Source: CBDFKF01 sp965248765 (GTDB lineage: Bacteria; Pseudomonadota; Alphaproteobacteria; VGEJ01). Taken from it: a DNA stretch of 64,000 bases. Below are positions 18,926 to 25,564 of this stretch, one piece after another (position 1 is the stretch's first letter; each line of letters starts with the position of its first letter). Both the position numbers and the translations under genes were made by a program. Location of the stretch: the NCBI GenBank assembly GCA_965248765.1, contig CBDFKF010000004.1, forward strand, positions 2,790,001-2,854,000, read 5' to 3'. The notes under the pieces were generated by a model. The model did not search any database, was not told where the DNA came from, and worked only from the letters and a program-made list of their open reading frames with translations.

Positions 18926-20146
18926 ATGGCTGTCCGGTCGGCACGGTTCGAGGTCGTGATCGTCGGCGGCGGCATGGTCGGTCTCTCGCTCGCCTGCGCG
19001 CTGGCGCAAGCAGGAATCGAGATCGCCGTCGTCGATCGCGAAGATCCGGCCGCCGTGACCGGCGCGGCGTTCGACGGCCGGGCCTCGGCCATTGCCCACG
19101 CATCCCAACGGATGCTGGAGGCGATCGGTGTTTGGCGGCATATGGCCTCGGCGGCACAGCCGATCCTCGACATCCGCGTGAGCGACCGCGACTCTCTCCT
19201 GTTCCTCCATTTCGACCATCGCGAGCTCGATGACGGACCGTTCGGCTATATGGTTGAGAATCGGGCGCTGCGCGCCGGCCTCCACGCGACGCTCGAGGAT
19301 CTGCCGAACCTGTCGCTCTATGCGCCGCAGGCGGTGCGCGAGGTCAGGCGCGAGGCTGGCATCGCGCACGTCGCGTTGAACGATGGGACGATTCTCGAAG
19401 CCCCGCTTGTTGCCGCCTGCGACGGACGGACCTCGCCGTTGCGGGCATCAGCGGGGATAGCGGTGCGCGGCTGGTTTTACCCGCAAATCGCGATCGTCTG
19501 CACAGTGGCACACGAACGGCCACACCGAGGCATTGCTCACGAGCGATTTCTGCCGGCCGGGCCCTTTGCCATCCTGCCGCTCCGCGGTGCGCGGGCATCG
19601 CTCGTTTGGACCGAGCGGTCCGATCTTGCGGCCACGTTCCTCGCTCTCCGCCGCGCTGGCTTCGACCGCCGGATGCGCGAGCGGTTCGGCGACTTCCTCG
19701 GCAACGTCCGTACGATCGGCCCGCGCTGGAGCCATCCGCTCGCCATGCACCATGCCGAGCGCTACGTCGATCATCGTCTGGTGCTCGTCGGCGACTCGGC
19801 GCACGGGGTGCACCCGATCGCCGGTCAGGGGCTCAACATGGGCCTGCGCGATGCGGCAGCCCTTGCCGAGGTAACGGTCGATGCCGCCCGCCTCGGGCTC
19901 GATCTCGGTGCACCCGAGCCGCTGGAGCGCTATCAGCGGTGGCGGCGTTTCGACAACGTCGTGATGATCGCGGTGACCGATACGTTGAACCGGCTGTTCA
20001 CAAATGGCAGCGCACCGGTCGGACTCGCCCGCGATCTCGGCCTGGCCGCGGTTGATCGGATGCCGCCGCTCAAGCGCTTGTTCATGCGCCATGCCCGCGG
20101 CAGCGTGGGCACTGTGCCGAAGCTGTTGGCGGGTGCGGCGCTGTAG
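18926..20146 (+). CDS. UbiH/UbiF/VisC/COQ6-family FAD-dependent hydroxylase (ubiquinone biosynthesis)
   Basis: 406 residues. The N-terminal FAD dinucleotide motif is VVIVGGGMVGLSLACALAQ. The second FAD motif GDSAHGVHPIAGQGLNMGLRD has the UbiH/COQ6 consensus, and the length is typical. Enzymes of this family hydroxylate the benzoquinone ring during ubiquinone synthesis. Which position (UbiH, UbiI, UbiF or the multi-position UbiL/UbiM type of alphaproteobacteria) cannot be told from sequence alone. It converges on the DUF971-Trm112-LON-CnoX cluster, a common alphaproteobacterial association. Confidence 0.9.
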   Translation: MAVRSARFEVVIVGGGMVGLSLACALAQAGIEIAVVDREDPAAVTGAAFDGRASAIAHASQRMLEAIGVWRHMASAAQPILDIRVSDRDSLLFLHFDHRELDDGPFGYMVENRALRAGLHATLEDLPNLSLYAPQAVREVRREAGIAHVALNDGTILEAPLVAACDGRTSPLRASAGIAVRGWFYPQIAIVCTVAHERPHRGIAHERFLPAGPFAILPLRGARASLVWTERSDLAATFLALRRAGFDRRMRERFGDFLGNVRTIGPRWSHPLAMHHAERYVDHRLVLVGDSAHGVHPIAGQGLNMGLRDAAALAEVTVDAARLGLDLGAPEPLERYQRWRRFDNVVMIAVTDTLNRLFTNGSAPVGLARDLGLAAVDRMPPLKRLFMRHARGSVGTVPKLLAGAAL

Positions 20147-20159
20147 GCCGGCCCGACTC

Positions 20160-20534
20160 TCAGGGATCGCGACTGAGGCCCCGCTCCTCGAGTGCCGCGA
20201 GATAGGCGGTCCACAGGGAATCCTGGCTCACGCCGAGCTCGTACAGGTATTCCCACGAATAGAGACCGGTATCGTGCAGATCGTCGAAGCGGATGCGGAC
20301 GGCATAGTTGCCGACTGACTCGATATCCATGATGCCAACGTGGCGGCGGCCGGCGAGGATGGTCTTGCGGCCAGGGCCATGGCCCTGGATCTCGGCCGAA
20401 GGGCTTTCGACCCTCAGGAATTCTGCCGGAAAGCGAAAGCTCTGGCCGTCGGCGAAGTCTACTTCGATGAGCCTCTCGTCTTTCTTCAGACGGATCTCGG
20501 TTGGCACCGGCGCCGTCGGGCCGCCAATCGCCAT
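20160..20534 (-). CDS. DUF971 family protein (gamma-butyrobetaine hydroxylase-like N-terminal domain)
   Basis: A small protein of about 124 residues: TEIRLKKDERLIEVDFADG, FRFPAEFLRVESPSAE, VGNYAVRIRFDDLHDTGLYSW. This is the DUF971 domain, which elsewhere forms the N-terminal part of gamma-butyrobetaine hydroxylase and related proteins. The ATG at 20534 lies 7 bp after the Trm112 gene ends, so the upstream 27-residue extension was rejected. It is the last gene of the CnoX-LON-Trm112-DUF971 operon. A role in iron-sulfur metabolism has been proposed for relatives; nothing here tests that. Confidence 0.87.
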   Translation of the reverse strand: MAIGGPTAPVPTEIRLKKDERLIEVDFADGQSFRFPAEFLRVESPSAEIQGHGPGRKTILAGRRHVGIMDIESVGNYAVRIRFDDLHDTGLYSWEYLYELGVSQDSLWTAYLAALEERGLSRDP

Positions 20535-20541
20535 CGCCCTC

Positions 20542-20754
20542 TCAGCGCTCCTGCGGCCCGGCAGGGTCCTCATCGATGCGGCGCGCTTCGTCCACGAGCA
20601 TGATCGGGATGCCATCGCGAATCGGGTAGGCGAGCCCTGCCTGCTCGCTGATCAGCTCCTGGGCCTCGCGGTCGTAACGCAGTGGCCCCTTGGTCAGGGG
20701 ACAGACCAGGATTTCGAGGAGCTTGGGGTCGATCGAGGTGTCGCTACCGGTCAT
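20542..20754 (-). CDS. Trm112 family protein (YcaR-like)
   Basis: 70 residues, with the core LLEILVCPLTKGPLRYD, then ELISEQAGLAYPIRDGIPIMLVDEAR. This is the bacterial Trm112/YcaR small-domain family. Eukaryotic and archaeal Trm112 activates methyltransferases; the bacterial role is not settled. Only one cysteine of a potential zinc site remains. It sits between the LON-domain gene and the DUF971 gene on the same strand, with spacings of 33 and 7 bp. Confidence 0.9.
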   Translation of the reverse strand: MTGSDTSIDPKLLEILVCPLTKGPLRYDREAQELISEQAGLAYPIRDGIPIMLVDEARRIDEDPAGPQER

Positions 20755-20787
20755 GGCGGTCCTCCCCGCACACCGCTGTCGTTCCGT

Positions 20788-21435
20788 TCACTGCAGCGGC
20801 GCTTCTTCATCTGGCCCCAGCGCGGCCATTTCCATCAACGTCGCCATCACGCGTCCGCGCTCGGCGGGCGAAGGGGCCTCCAACAGCGCCTGCTTTTCGC
20901 TCGGCGCGAACGGGCACAGCATCGCGAGAGAGGTGACGAGCTTGTCGACGCGCAGCTGCTGGATCGTATTCCAATCGGCGCTCAGTTCCTTCGCCTCGAG
21001 GTAGGCGTGTAGGGCACGTAGGATGCGATCGCGGTCGAGGTCATCGCTGCCCACACCCTCGACATCGGCACGGAAGTCACCGTACGCGGCGGTCACCTGC
21101 CGGTAGAGTGTCGCCCGCTCGATCTCGCGAACCACGCTGAAGCGGCAAACCCCGGCAAGATTGATGATAAACCGGCCATCGTCGGTTTCCTTGAACGCGT
21201 CAATGCGCCCGGCGCAGCCGATGCCGTAGATCGGCGGCTCGTGCACGGCTGATTCGGGATTGCTTGGCTGCACCATGCCGACGATGCCGGCGCCTGCCAT
21301 CGCATCGCTGACCATCGACAAATAGCGCGGCTCGAAGATGTTGAGCGGCAGATCGCCGCCCGGCAGCAAAATCGCCCCGGTCAACGGAAACACCGGGATC
21401 GTCTCGGGAAGCTCATCGATCCGCGGGGCGCTCAC
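20788..21435 (-). CDS. LON N-terminal domain protein (peptidase S16 substrate-binding domain only)
   Basis: 215 residues. IPVFPLTGAILLPGGDLPLNIFEPRYLSMV is the classic N-terminal LON substrate-binding domain, followed by a helical tail. There is no AAA+ or protease domain, so it is the stand-alone form found in most alphaproteobacteria next to a thioredoxin-like gene. It lies 9 bp downstream of the cnoX-like gene. It probably acts in protein quality control together with that chaperedoxin; this is inferred from the conserved neighbourhood. Confidence 0.9.
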   Translation of the reverse strand: MSAPRIDELPETIPVFPLTGAILLPGGDLPLNIFEPRYLSMVSDAMAGAGIVGMVQPSNPESAVHEPPIYGIGCAGRIDAFKETDDGRFIINLAGVCRFSVVREIERATLYRQVTAAYGDFRADVEGVGSDDLDRDRILRALHAYLEAKELSADWNTIQQLRVDKLVTSLAMLCPFAPSEKQALLEAPSPAERGRVMATLMEMAALGPDEEAPLQ

Positions 21436-21444
21436 GGCCTCTCT

Positions 21445-22359
21445 CTACGAGAACAGAACGGCAGACAGTTGGCGCCGGCCCGACAGCGTCAGCTCGTCCT
21501 TCGGGCCAAAGGCCTCGAACAGCCGCAACAGCTCCTTGCGTGCCGCCTCCACGTTCCAGTTGCGATCGCGCCGCACGATCTCGATCAGGGCCTCGATGCC
21601 CTCGGCGCGGCGGTCGGCGCCGATGAGGGCCATGGCCAGGTCATACCGCGCCTGGTGATTGTTCGCGTTCGCGTCGACCTTGGCCTGCAACGCACCGATA
21701 TCGCCCGCCTTGCCCTGTGTGTCCTCGGCCAGCGACAATGAAGCTTGGGCGCTCAGCACATCCGCGTGGTTGGCATGTTCAGGCGGTACCATCGCCAGCG
21801 TCTGGCCTGCCCGCTCGAGGTCGCCGCTCTGGGTATAACAACGGGCCAACCCGCCGAGCGCGGCGGGTTCGCCCGGGGTCTGGCGCAGTATCTCGCCGTA
21901 CAGCGCGGCCGCGCCGCCGAGATCTCCGGACTCCAAAGCGGCCTTGGCCTGTTCGATGGCCTGCTCCACCGGGCTCGGCCCGCTGTTACCACCCAGGCGT
22001 TCGACGAACTCGCGCACCTGGCTCTCGGGTAGGGCGCCCGCGAACCCGTCGACCGGTTGGCGGTTGTGAAAGGCGAAGACCGCTGGTATCGACTGAATCT
22101 GAAGCTGCTGCGCGATCTCCGGGCTCTTGTCGATATCGATCTTGACCAGCCGGACCTTGCCGTTGGCCTCTCGAACGACCTTTTCGAGGACGGGGCCGAG
22201 TTGCTTGCAGGGCGCGCACCAGGTCGCCCAGAAGTCGACGATCACGGGAACCTCGTCCGAGGCTTCGATGACGTCGGTCATGAAGCCGCGGGTATCGCTT
22301 TCCTTGATCACGTCGGCGCCCGTGGCCGCCGCAGATCCCTGACCGATGATGGTTTCCAT
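21445..22359 (-). CDS. cnoX: Thioredoxin-TPR co-chaperone (CnoX/YbbN-like)
   Basis: 304 residues. An N-terminal thioredoxin domain (DFWATWCAPCKQLGPVLEKV, redox pair CAPC; cis-proline in IQSIPAVFAF) is followed by a helical TPR region from about residue 135. This is the CnoX/YbbN architecture. E. coli CnoX lacks the first active-site cysteine, whereas this copy keeps both and may reduce disulfides as well as hold clients for GroEL and DnaK. It heads the four-gene operon that ends with DUF971. Confidence 0.88.
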   Translation of the reverse strand: METIIGQGSAAATGADVIKESDTRGFMTDVIEASDEVPVIVDFWATWCAPCKQLGPVLEKVVREANGKVRLVKIDIDKSPEIAQQLQIQSIPAVFAFHNRQPVDGFAGALPESQVREFVERLGGNSGPSPVEQAIEQAKAALESGDLGGAAALYGEILRQTPGEPAALGGLARCYTQSGDLERAGQTLAMVPPEHANHADVLSAQASLSLAEDTQGKAGDIGALQAKVDANANNHQARYDLAMALIGADRRAEGIEALIEIVRRDRNWNVEAARKELLRLFEAFGPKDELTLSGRRQLSAVLFS

Positions 22360-22577
22360 GACCTCTCCTGTATCGAGGCATCAGATGGGTGGCCGGCGGC
22401 CGCGGTCAAGCCGGCGCGGCCGATCCCGAATCGGCGGATTCTATCCTAGACCCCGGCGGAACCGAAATCGACGCACCGCGGCCCGCCCCGAGCGGCTTGC
22501 GGCGTCGTCTGTCGAGAACAAACTGAATTGACCGGTTTATGTACCATATGAATTGACCGCTTCAGTTGTGGTTGTTG

Positions 22578-22630
22578 GGCCAGTGGATAAGGGGGCGGGC
22601 GCGGAGCGGCCGACCCCTTATCCACTGGCC
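22578..22630. repeat. Perfect 17-bp inverted repeat (hairpin) inside the IS left end
   Basis: GGCCAGTGGATAAGGGG at 22578-22594 is exactly mirrored by CCCCTTATCCACTGGCC at 22614-22630, with a 19-nt GC-rich loop. It lies 18 bp beyond the transposase stop, between that stop and the IS terminus. The position fits a transcript-ending or translation-blocking structure of the element. There is no T-tract, so it is not a standard intrinsic terminator. Confidence 0.85.
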
Positions 22631-22647
22631 GGTCGCGTCGAAGCGGA

Positions 22648-23823
22648 TCACGCGGCCTGTCTGTGGCTTGTGTTGATGGGCGATCCGTCGGCCTGGTATC
22701 GGGCCAGGCAGCGCGGCCCATGGAAGACGGCGAGGGTGCGGTCGGGGTATTCGTGGACCCGGACCCTTGCCTTGACGTAGTGGCGGCGATGGCGGTCGGG
22801 CGGGATCGCCAGCACCAGGCGTTTGTAGCGCACGGTGTTGTCGTTGGAGACGGTGCGCTCCTGCTGCACGCAGAGGATGTCGTCGAGGGTACCGGCGAAG
22901 GGCACGAAGGCGGTGCCCTCGGCTTCCGGCGGCACCGCGAAGCGGGCGTTGTGGCCTGGCAGGTAGAGCTCCTTGAGGAAGCGGTTGGCCTGGGCCATGT
23001 CGGTGATGCCGGCGAGCCTGAGCTCCTGGGGCAGGCGCTTCTGCAGGGTGGCGAACATGCGTTCCGAGCGCCCCCTTGCCTCGGGCGAGTAGGCCGGGAT
23101 CAGCTCGATGCCGAGCTGGGCCAGGGCGCGGCCGAACTGGGTCGGATTGTCCTTGTCGACCGTGCCGCCGGCCTCAGGGGTGTGCCAGTAGTGGCCGGCG
23201 CGGTCGGCATAGAGCGAGCAGAACAGCCCCTTGGCCCGGATCGCCTCGGACACCCCCTGAAAGCTCGACATCGTGCCCTCTTCGGCGACGAAGAAGGCCG
23301 AGTAGATCTCACTGGTGGTGTCGTCCATGGTGACGATCAGGTCCCACCACTGATCGGGGACCCACGCGTGGCTTGAGCCGTCTTGATGCAGCATCATGCC
23401 GGGCAGCGCGCGGCGCGGCCGCTTGCGCCGGTGCGCCCCGCGCCTGGGCGCCGCCCGTCTTCGCCCATGGGCCTGCAAGCTCAGCCGCACCCAGTTGTAG
23501 CTGCGCTTGAAGGCATAGTCCGCGACCAGCTTCTCGTGGAAGTGCTTGGCGGTGAAGTCCCAGTAGCGGGTGTCGAACAGCGCCAACAGCGCCGTCACCT
23601 CGTCGACCGCCGCGCGCCGCGCCGAGACCCGGCCCAGACGGCGATCGTAGAGCCCTTCCGCGCCGTCCGCCTCATAGCGGTCGCGCCAGCGCCGGAAGGT
23701 GCGCTCTGAAACGCCGAGAACCTCCGCCGCCTCGGCTTGGCTCAAGCAACCCCGATGGGTGCGGCCGTAAACCTCCTCGAACTTCATCAATCTCAGTCCC
23801 TGCAACTGCTCTGTCCGGCGCAT
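22648..23823 (-). CDS. ISNCY family transposase
   Basis: 391 residues. An N-terminal helix-turn-helix (LSQAEAAEVLGVSERTFRRWRDRYEADG, about residues 27-54) is followed by an RNase H-like catalytic core. Candidate DDE residues are in LHQDGSSHAW, LYADRAGHYWHT and AYSPEARGRSERMF. The frame is intact, so the element may be active. It lies inside the inverted ends described separately and is the only transposase in the window. Confidence 0.92.
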   Translation of the reverse strand: MRRTEQLQGLRLMKFEEVYGRTHRGCLSQAEAAEVLGVSERTFRRWRDRYEADGAEGLYDRRLGRVSARRAAVDEVTALLALFDTRYWDFTAKHFHEKLVADYAFKRSYNWVRLSLQAHGRRRAAPRRGAHRRKRPRRALPGMMLHQDGSSHAWVPDQWWDLIVTMDDTTSEIYSAFFVAEEGTMSSFQGVSEAIRAKGLFCSLYADRAGHYWHTPEAGGTVDKDNPTQFGRALAQLGIELIPAYSPEARGRSERMFATLQKRLPQELRLAGITDMAQANRFLKELYLPGHNARFAVPPEAEGTAFVPFAGTLDDILCVQQERTVSNDNTVRYKRLVLAIPPDRHRRHYVKARVRVHEYPDRTLAVFHGPRCLARYQADGSPINTSHRQAA

Positions 23824-23962
23824 CCAAACCCTCCATAGCCTGGAGAGCTTCTAAATCCGGACAGATCGTCTGGTACATAAACCGGACATATCGTGTGTTA
23901 GTGACACTCGCGGCACCGTCGTCTTTGCAAGGTGCTGCCCTTGAACTATCATCGCTGCCAGC

Positions 23963-24037
23963 GCGGGCGTAGCTCAGTGGTAGAGCACAACGTTGCCAAC
24001 GTTGGGGTCGTGGGTTCAAATCCCATCGCCCGCTCCA
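23963..24037 (+). tRNA. tRNA-Gly (anticodon GCC)
   Basis: A 75-nt cloverleaf: acceptor GCGGGCG (23963) pairs with CGCCCGC (24027-24033). D arm GCTC/GAGC, anticodon stem CAACG/CGTTG with loop TTGCCAA (anticodon GCC), and T arm GTGGG TTCAAAT CCCAT complete it. The discriminator base is T, and CCA is encoded (24035-24037). Confidence 0.97.
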
Positions 24038-24198
24038 GAACCTTCGCTGCGGCTGTATCGCCCGAGCCCCGTGCTCACACGGGCATGGGCCTCCACTACT
24101 GCGCGATCGGCGAGGCGGTTCATCGGCGGATCAAGACCTGACATAGTAAGCGGGCTCCGCGCCGCCAAGAGGGGCGCGCCAGTTGCAGGAGGCCTGTG

Positions 24199-25524
24199 AT
24201 GGGCATGGCGACCAGCCTCGAGAACCGGAACTACCAGGCATCGGTCGATCAGAGCGATCGCAAGGTGCCCTACAACCTGCGCCAGAGCGGGCCGACACCG
24301 GTCGAGCTGCTGATCTCGACGCGGGTGCGCAAATCACCCTACTGGCACCTCTCGATGCAAGAGGGGTGTTGGCGGGCGACCATCTACAACCGCATGTACC
24401 ACCCCCGCGGCTACGTGAAGCGTGAAGACGGCGGCGCGATGGTCGAGTACGAGGCGATCGTCAACCACGTCACCATGTGGAACGTCGCGGTCGAGCGCCA
24501 GATTCAGGTCAAGGGCGCCGATGCCGAGGCCTTCGTCAACTATGTCGTCACCCGCGATGCCACCCGCATCAAGCCGATGACCGGGCGCTACGTGATCCTC
24601 TGCAACGAGCGCGGCGGCATCCTCAATGATCCGGTGCTGCTGCGCCCGGCAGCGGACGAGTTCTGGTTCAGCCTTGCCGACTCCGACATGATGCTGTGGC
24701 TGCAGGGGGTCAACGTCGGCATGAAGTTCGACGTCGAGATTGCCGAGATCGACGTCTCGCCGGTGCAGATCCAAGGCCCGAAGTCAGAAGCGTTGATGGC
24801 CGACCTCGTTGGCTCCGGCCTCCACGACGTGCCGCCCTACGGGATGCTGGCGGCCACGGTCGGCGGTCGCGAGTGCCTGATCTCCCAGAGCGGCTTTTCC
24901 GGTGAGAAGGGCTACGAGATCTATCTGCGCGATGCGACGCTCTATGCCGAGGACATGTGGAATGCGGTGCTGGAGGCCGGCAAAAAGCACCAGCTGATGG
25001 TGATCGCGCCAGCGCATCACCGCCGCATTGCCGCCGGCATCCTGTCGTGGGGCCAGGACATGGACTGGGAGCACGTGCCGTTCCAGGTCAATCTCGGCTA
25101 CCAGGTGCCGCGCAAGAAGACCGCCGACTACGTCGGCAAGGTGGCGCTTGAGCGCATGCGCGACCAGGTCGAGGCCGGCAATCCACCGTTCGCGCAGACC
25201 CTCGTCGGGCTGCGTCTGGGCGGCAAGCCGATCGACGACTACGCGCCGGACTTCTGGCTGATCGGTGATGCGGGCGGGGCGCCGCTCGGCTATATCACCT
25301 CGCCGTGGTACTCGCCCGAGCTTGAGACCAACATCGCGATGGGGTTCGTGCCGATCGCGCAATCGGCGATCGGCACCACGCTCACGGTGGACCTGCCCGA
25401 GCCTTACGCCGAAACGCCCGGCCAGCCGGTGGCCGCCGAGGTGGTCGAGATCCCGTTCCGGCCCTCGGTCAACCCGAGCGCGCGCGAGCTCGCCAAGTCC
25501 CAAGGCCGCGACTACACCTACTAG
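24199..25524 (+). CDS. Aminomethyltransferase-family protein, DmdA-like (folate-dependent demethylase candidate)
   Basis: A GcvT-fold protein of 441 residues. Its middle region shares the DMSP-demethylase DmdA style: HVTMWNVAVERQ, GGILNDPVLLR, FWFSLADSD, SPVQIQGPKS, SGFSGEKGYEIYLRD, RRIAAGILSWGQDMDW. It is about 70 residues longer than DmdA and its N-terminal region differs, so the substrate may not be DMSP. Members transfer a methyl or aminomethyl group to tetrahydrofolate. AGGAGG at 24187-24192 favours the ATG at 24199 over the GTG at 24196. It begins a plus-strand run with the DMGDH-like gene 40 bp downstream. Confidence 0.82.
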   Translation: MGMATSLENRNYQASVDQSDRKVPYNLRQSGPTPVELLISTRVRKSPYWHLSMQEGCWRATIYNRMYHPRGYVKREDGGAMVEYEAIVNHVTMWNVAVERQIQVKGADAEAFVNYVVTRDATRIKPMTGRYVILCNERGGILNDPVLLRPAADEFWFSLADSDMMLWLQGVNVGMKFDVEIAEIDVSPVQIQGPKSEALMADLVGSGLHDVPPYGMLAATVGGRECLISQSGFSGEKGYEIYLRDATLYAEDMWNAVLEAGKKHQLMVIAPAHHRRIAAGILSWGQDMDWEHVPFQVNLGYQVPRKKTADYVGKVALERMRDQVEAGNPPFAQTLVGLRLGGKPIDDYAPDFWLIGDAGGAPLGYITSPWYSPELETNIAMGFVPIAQSAIGTTLTVDLPEPYAETPGQPVAAEVVEIPFRPSVNPSARELAKSQGRDYTY

Positions 25525-25564
25525 GGCGGACGGACGACCGGCCGAGCTGCGACGAGAGCACGCC

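Larger units (their letters stand above)
22524..23893 (-). mobile_element. Insertion sequence, ISNCY (IS1202-like) type
   Basis: The element of about 1.37 kb is defined by a DDE transposase (22648-23823) and by inverted ends. CCGGTTTATGTACCA at 22532-22546 is repeated in inverse as TGGTACATAAACCGG at 23871-23885. Each end carries a second inner copy of its short motif: GAATTGACCG at 22525 and 22550 on the left, and ATATGTCCGG and ATCTGTCCGG (read inward) on the right. No clear target duplication was found, so the outer borders are good to only about 5-10 bp. It sits about 70 bp before tRNA-Gly. Confidence 0.8.

Noticed and set aside
24038..24198. A riboswitch upstream of the DmdA-like gene
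   Set aside because: A short GC-rich hairpin is present, but no glycine or SAM riboswitch core motif could be recognised.
25265..25564. 100-residue N-terminal extension of the DMGDH-like protein
   Set aside because: It is another frame of the preceding DmdA-like gene, with basic low-complexity residues. The FAD motif begins directly after the ATG at 25565.
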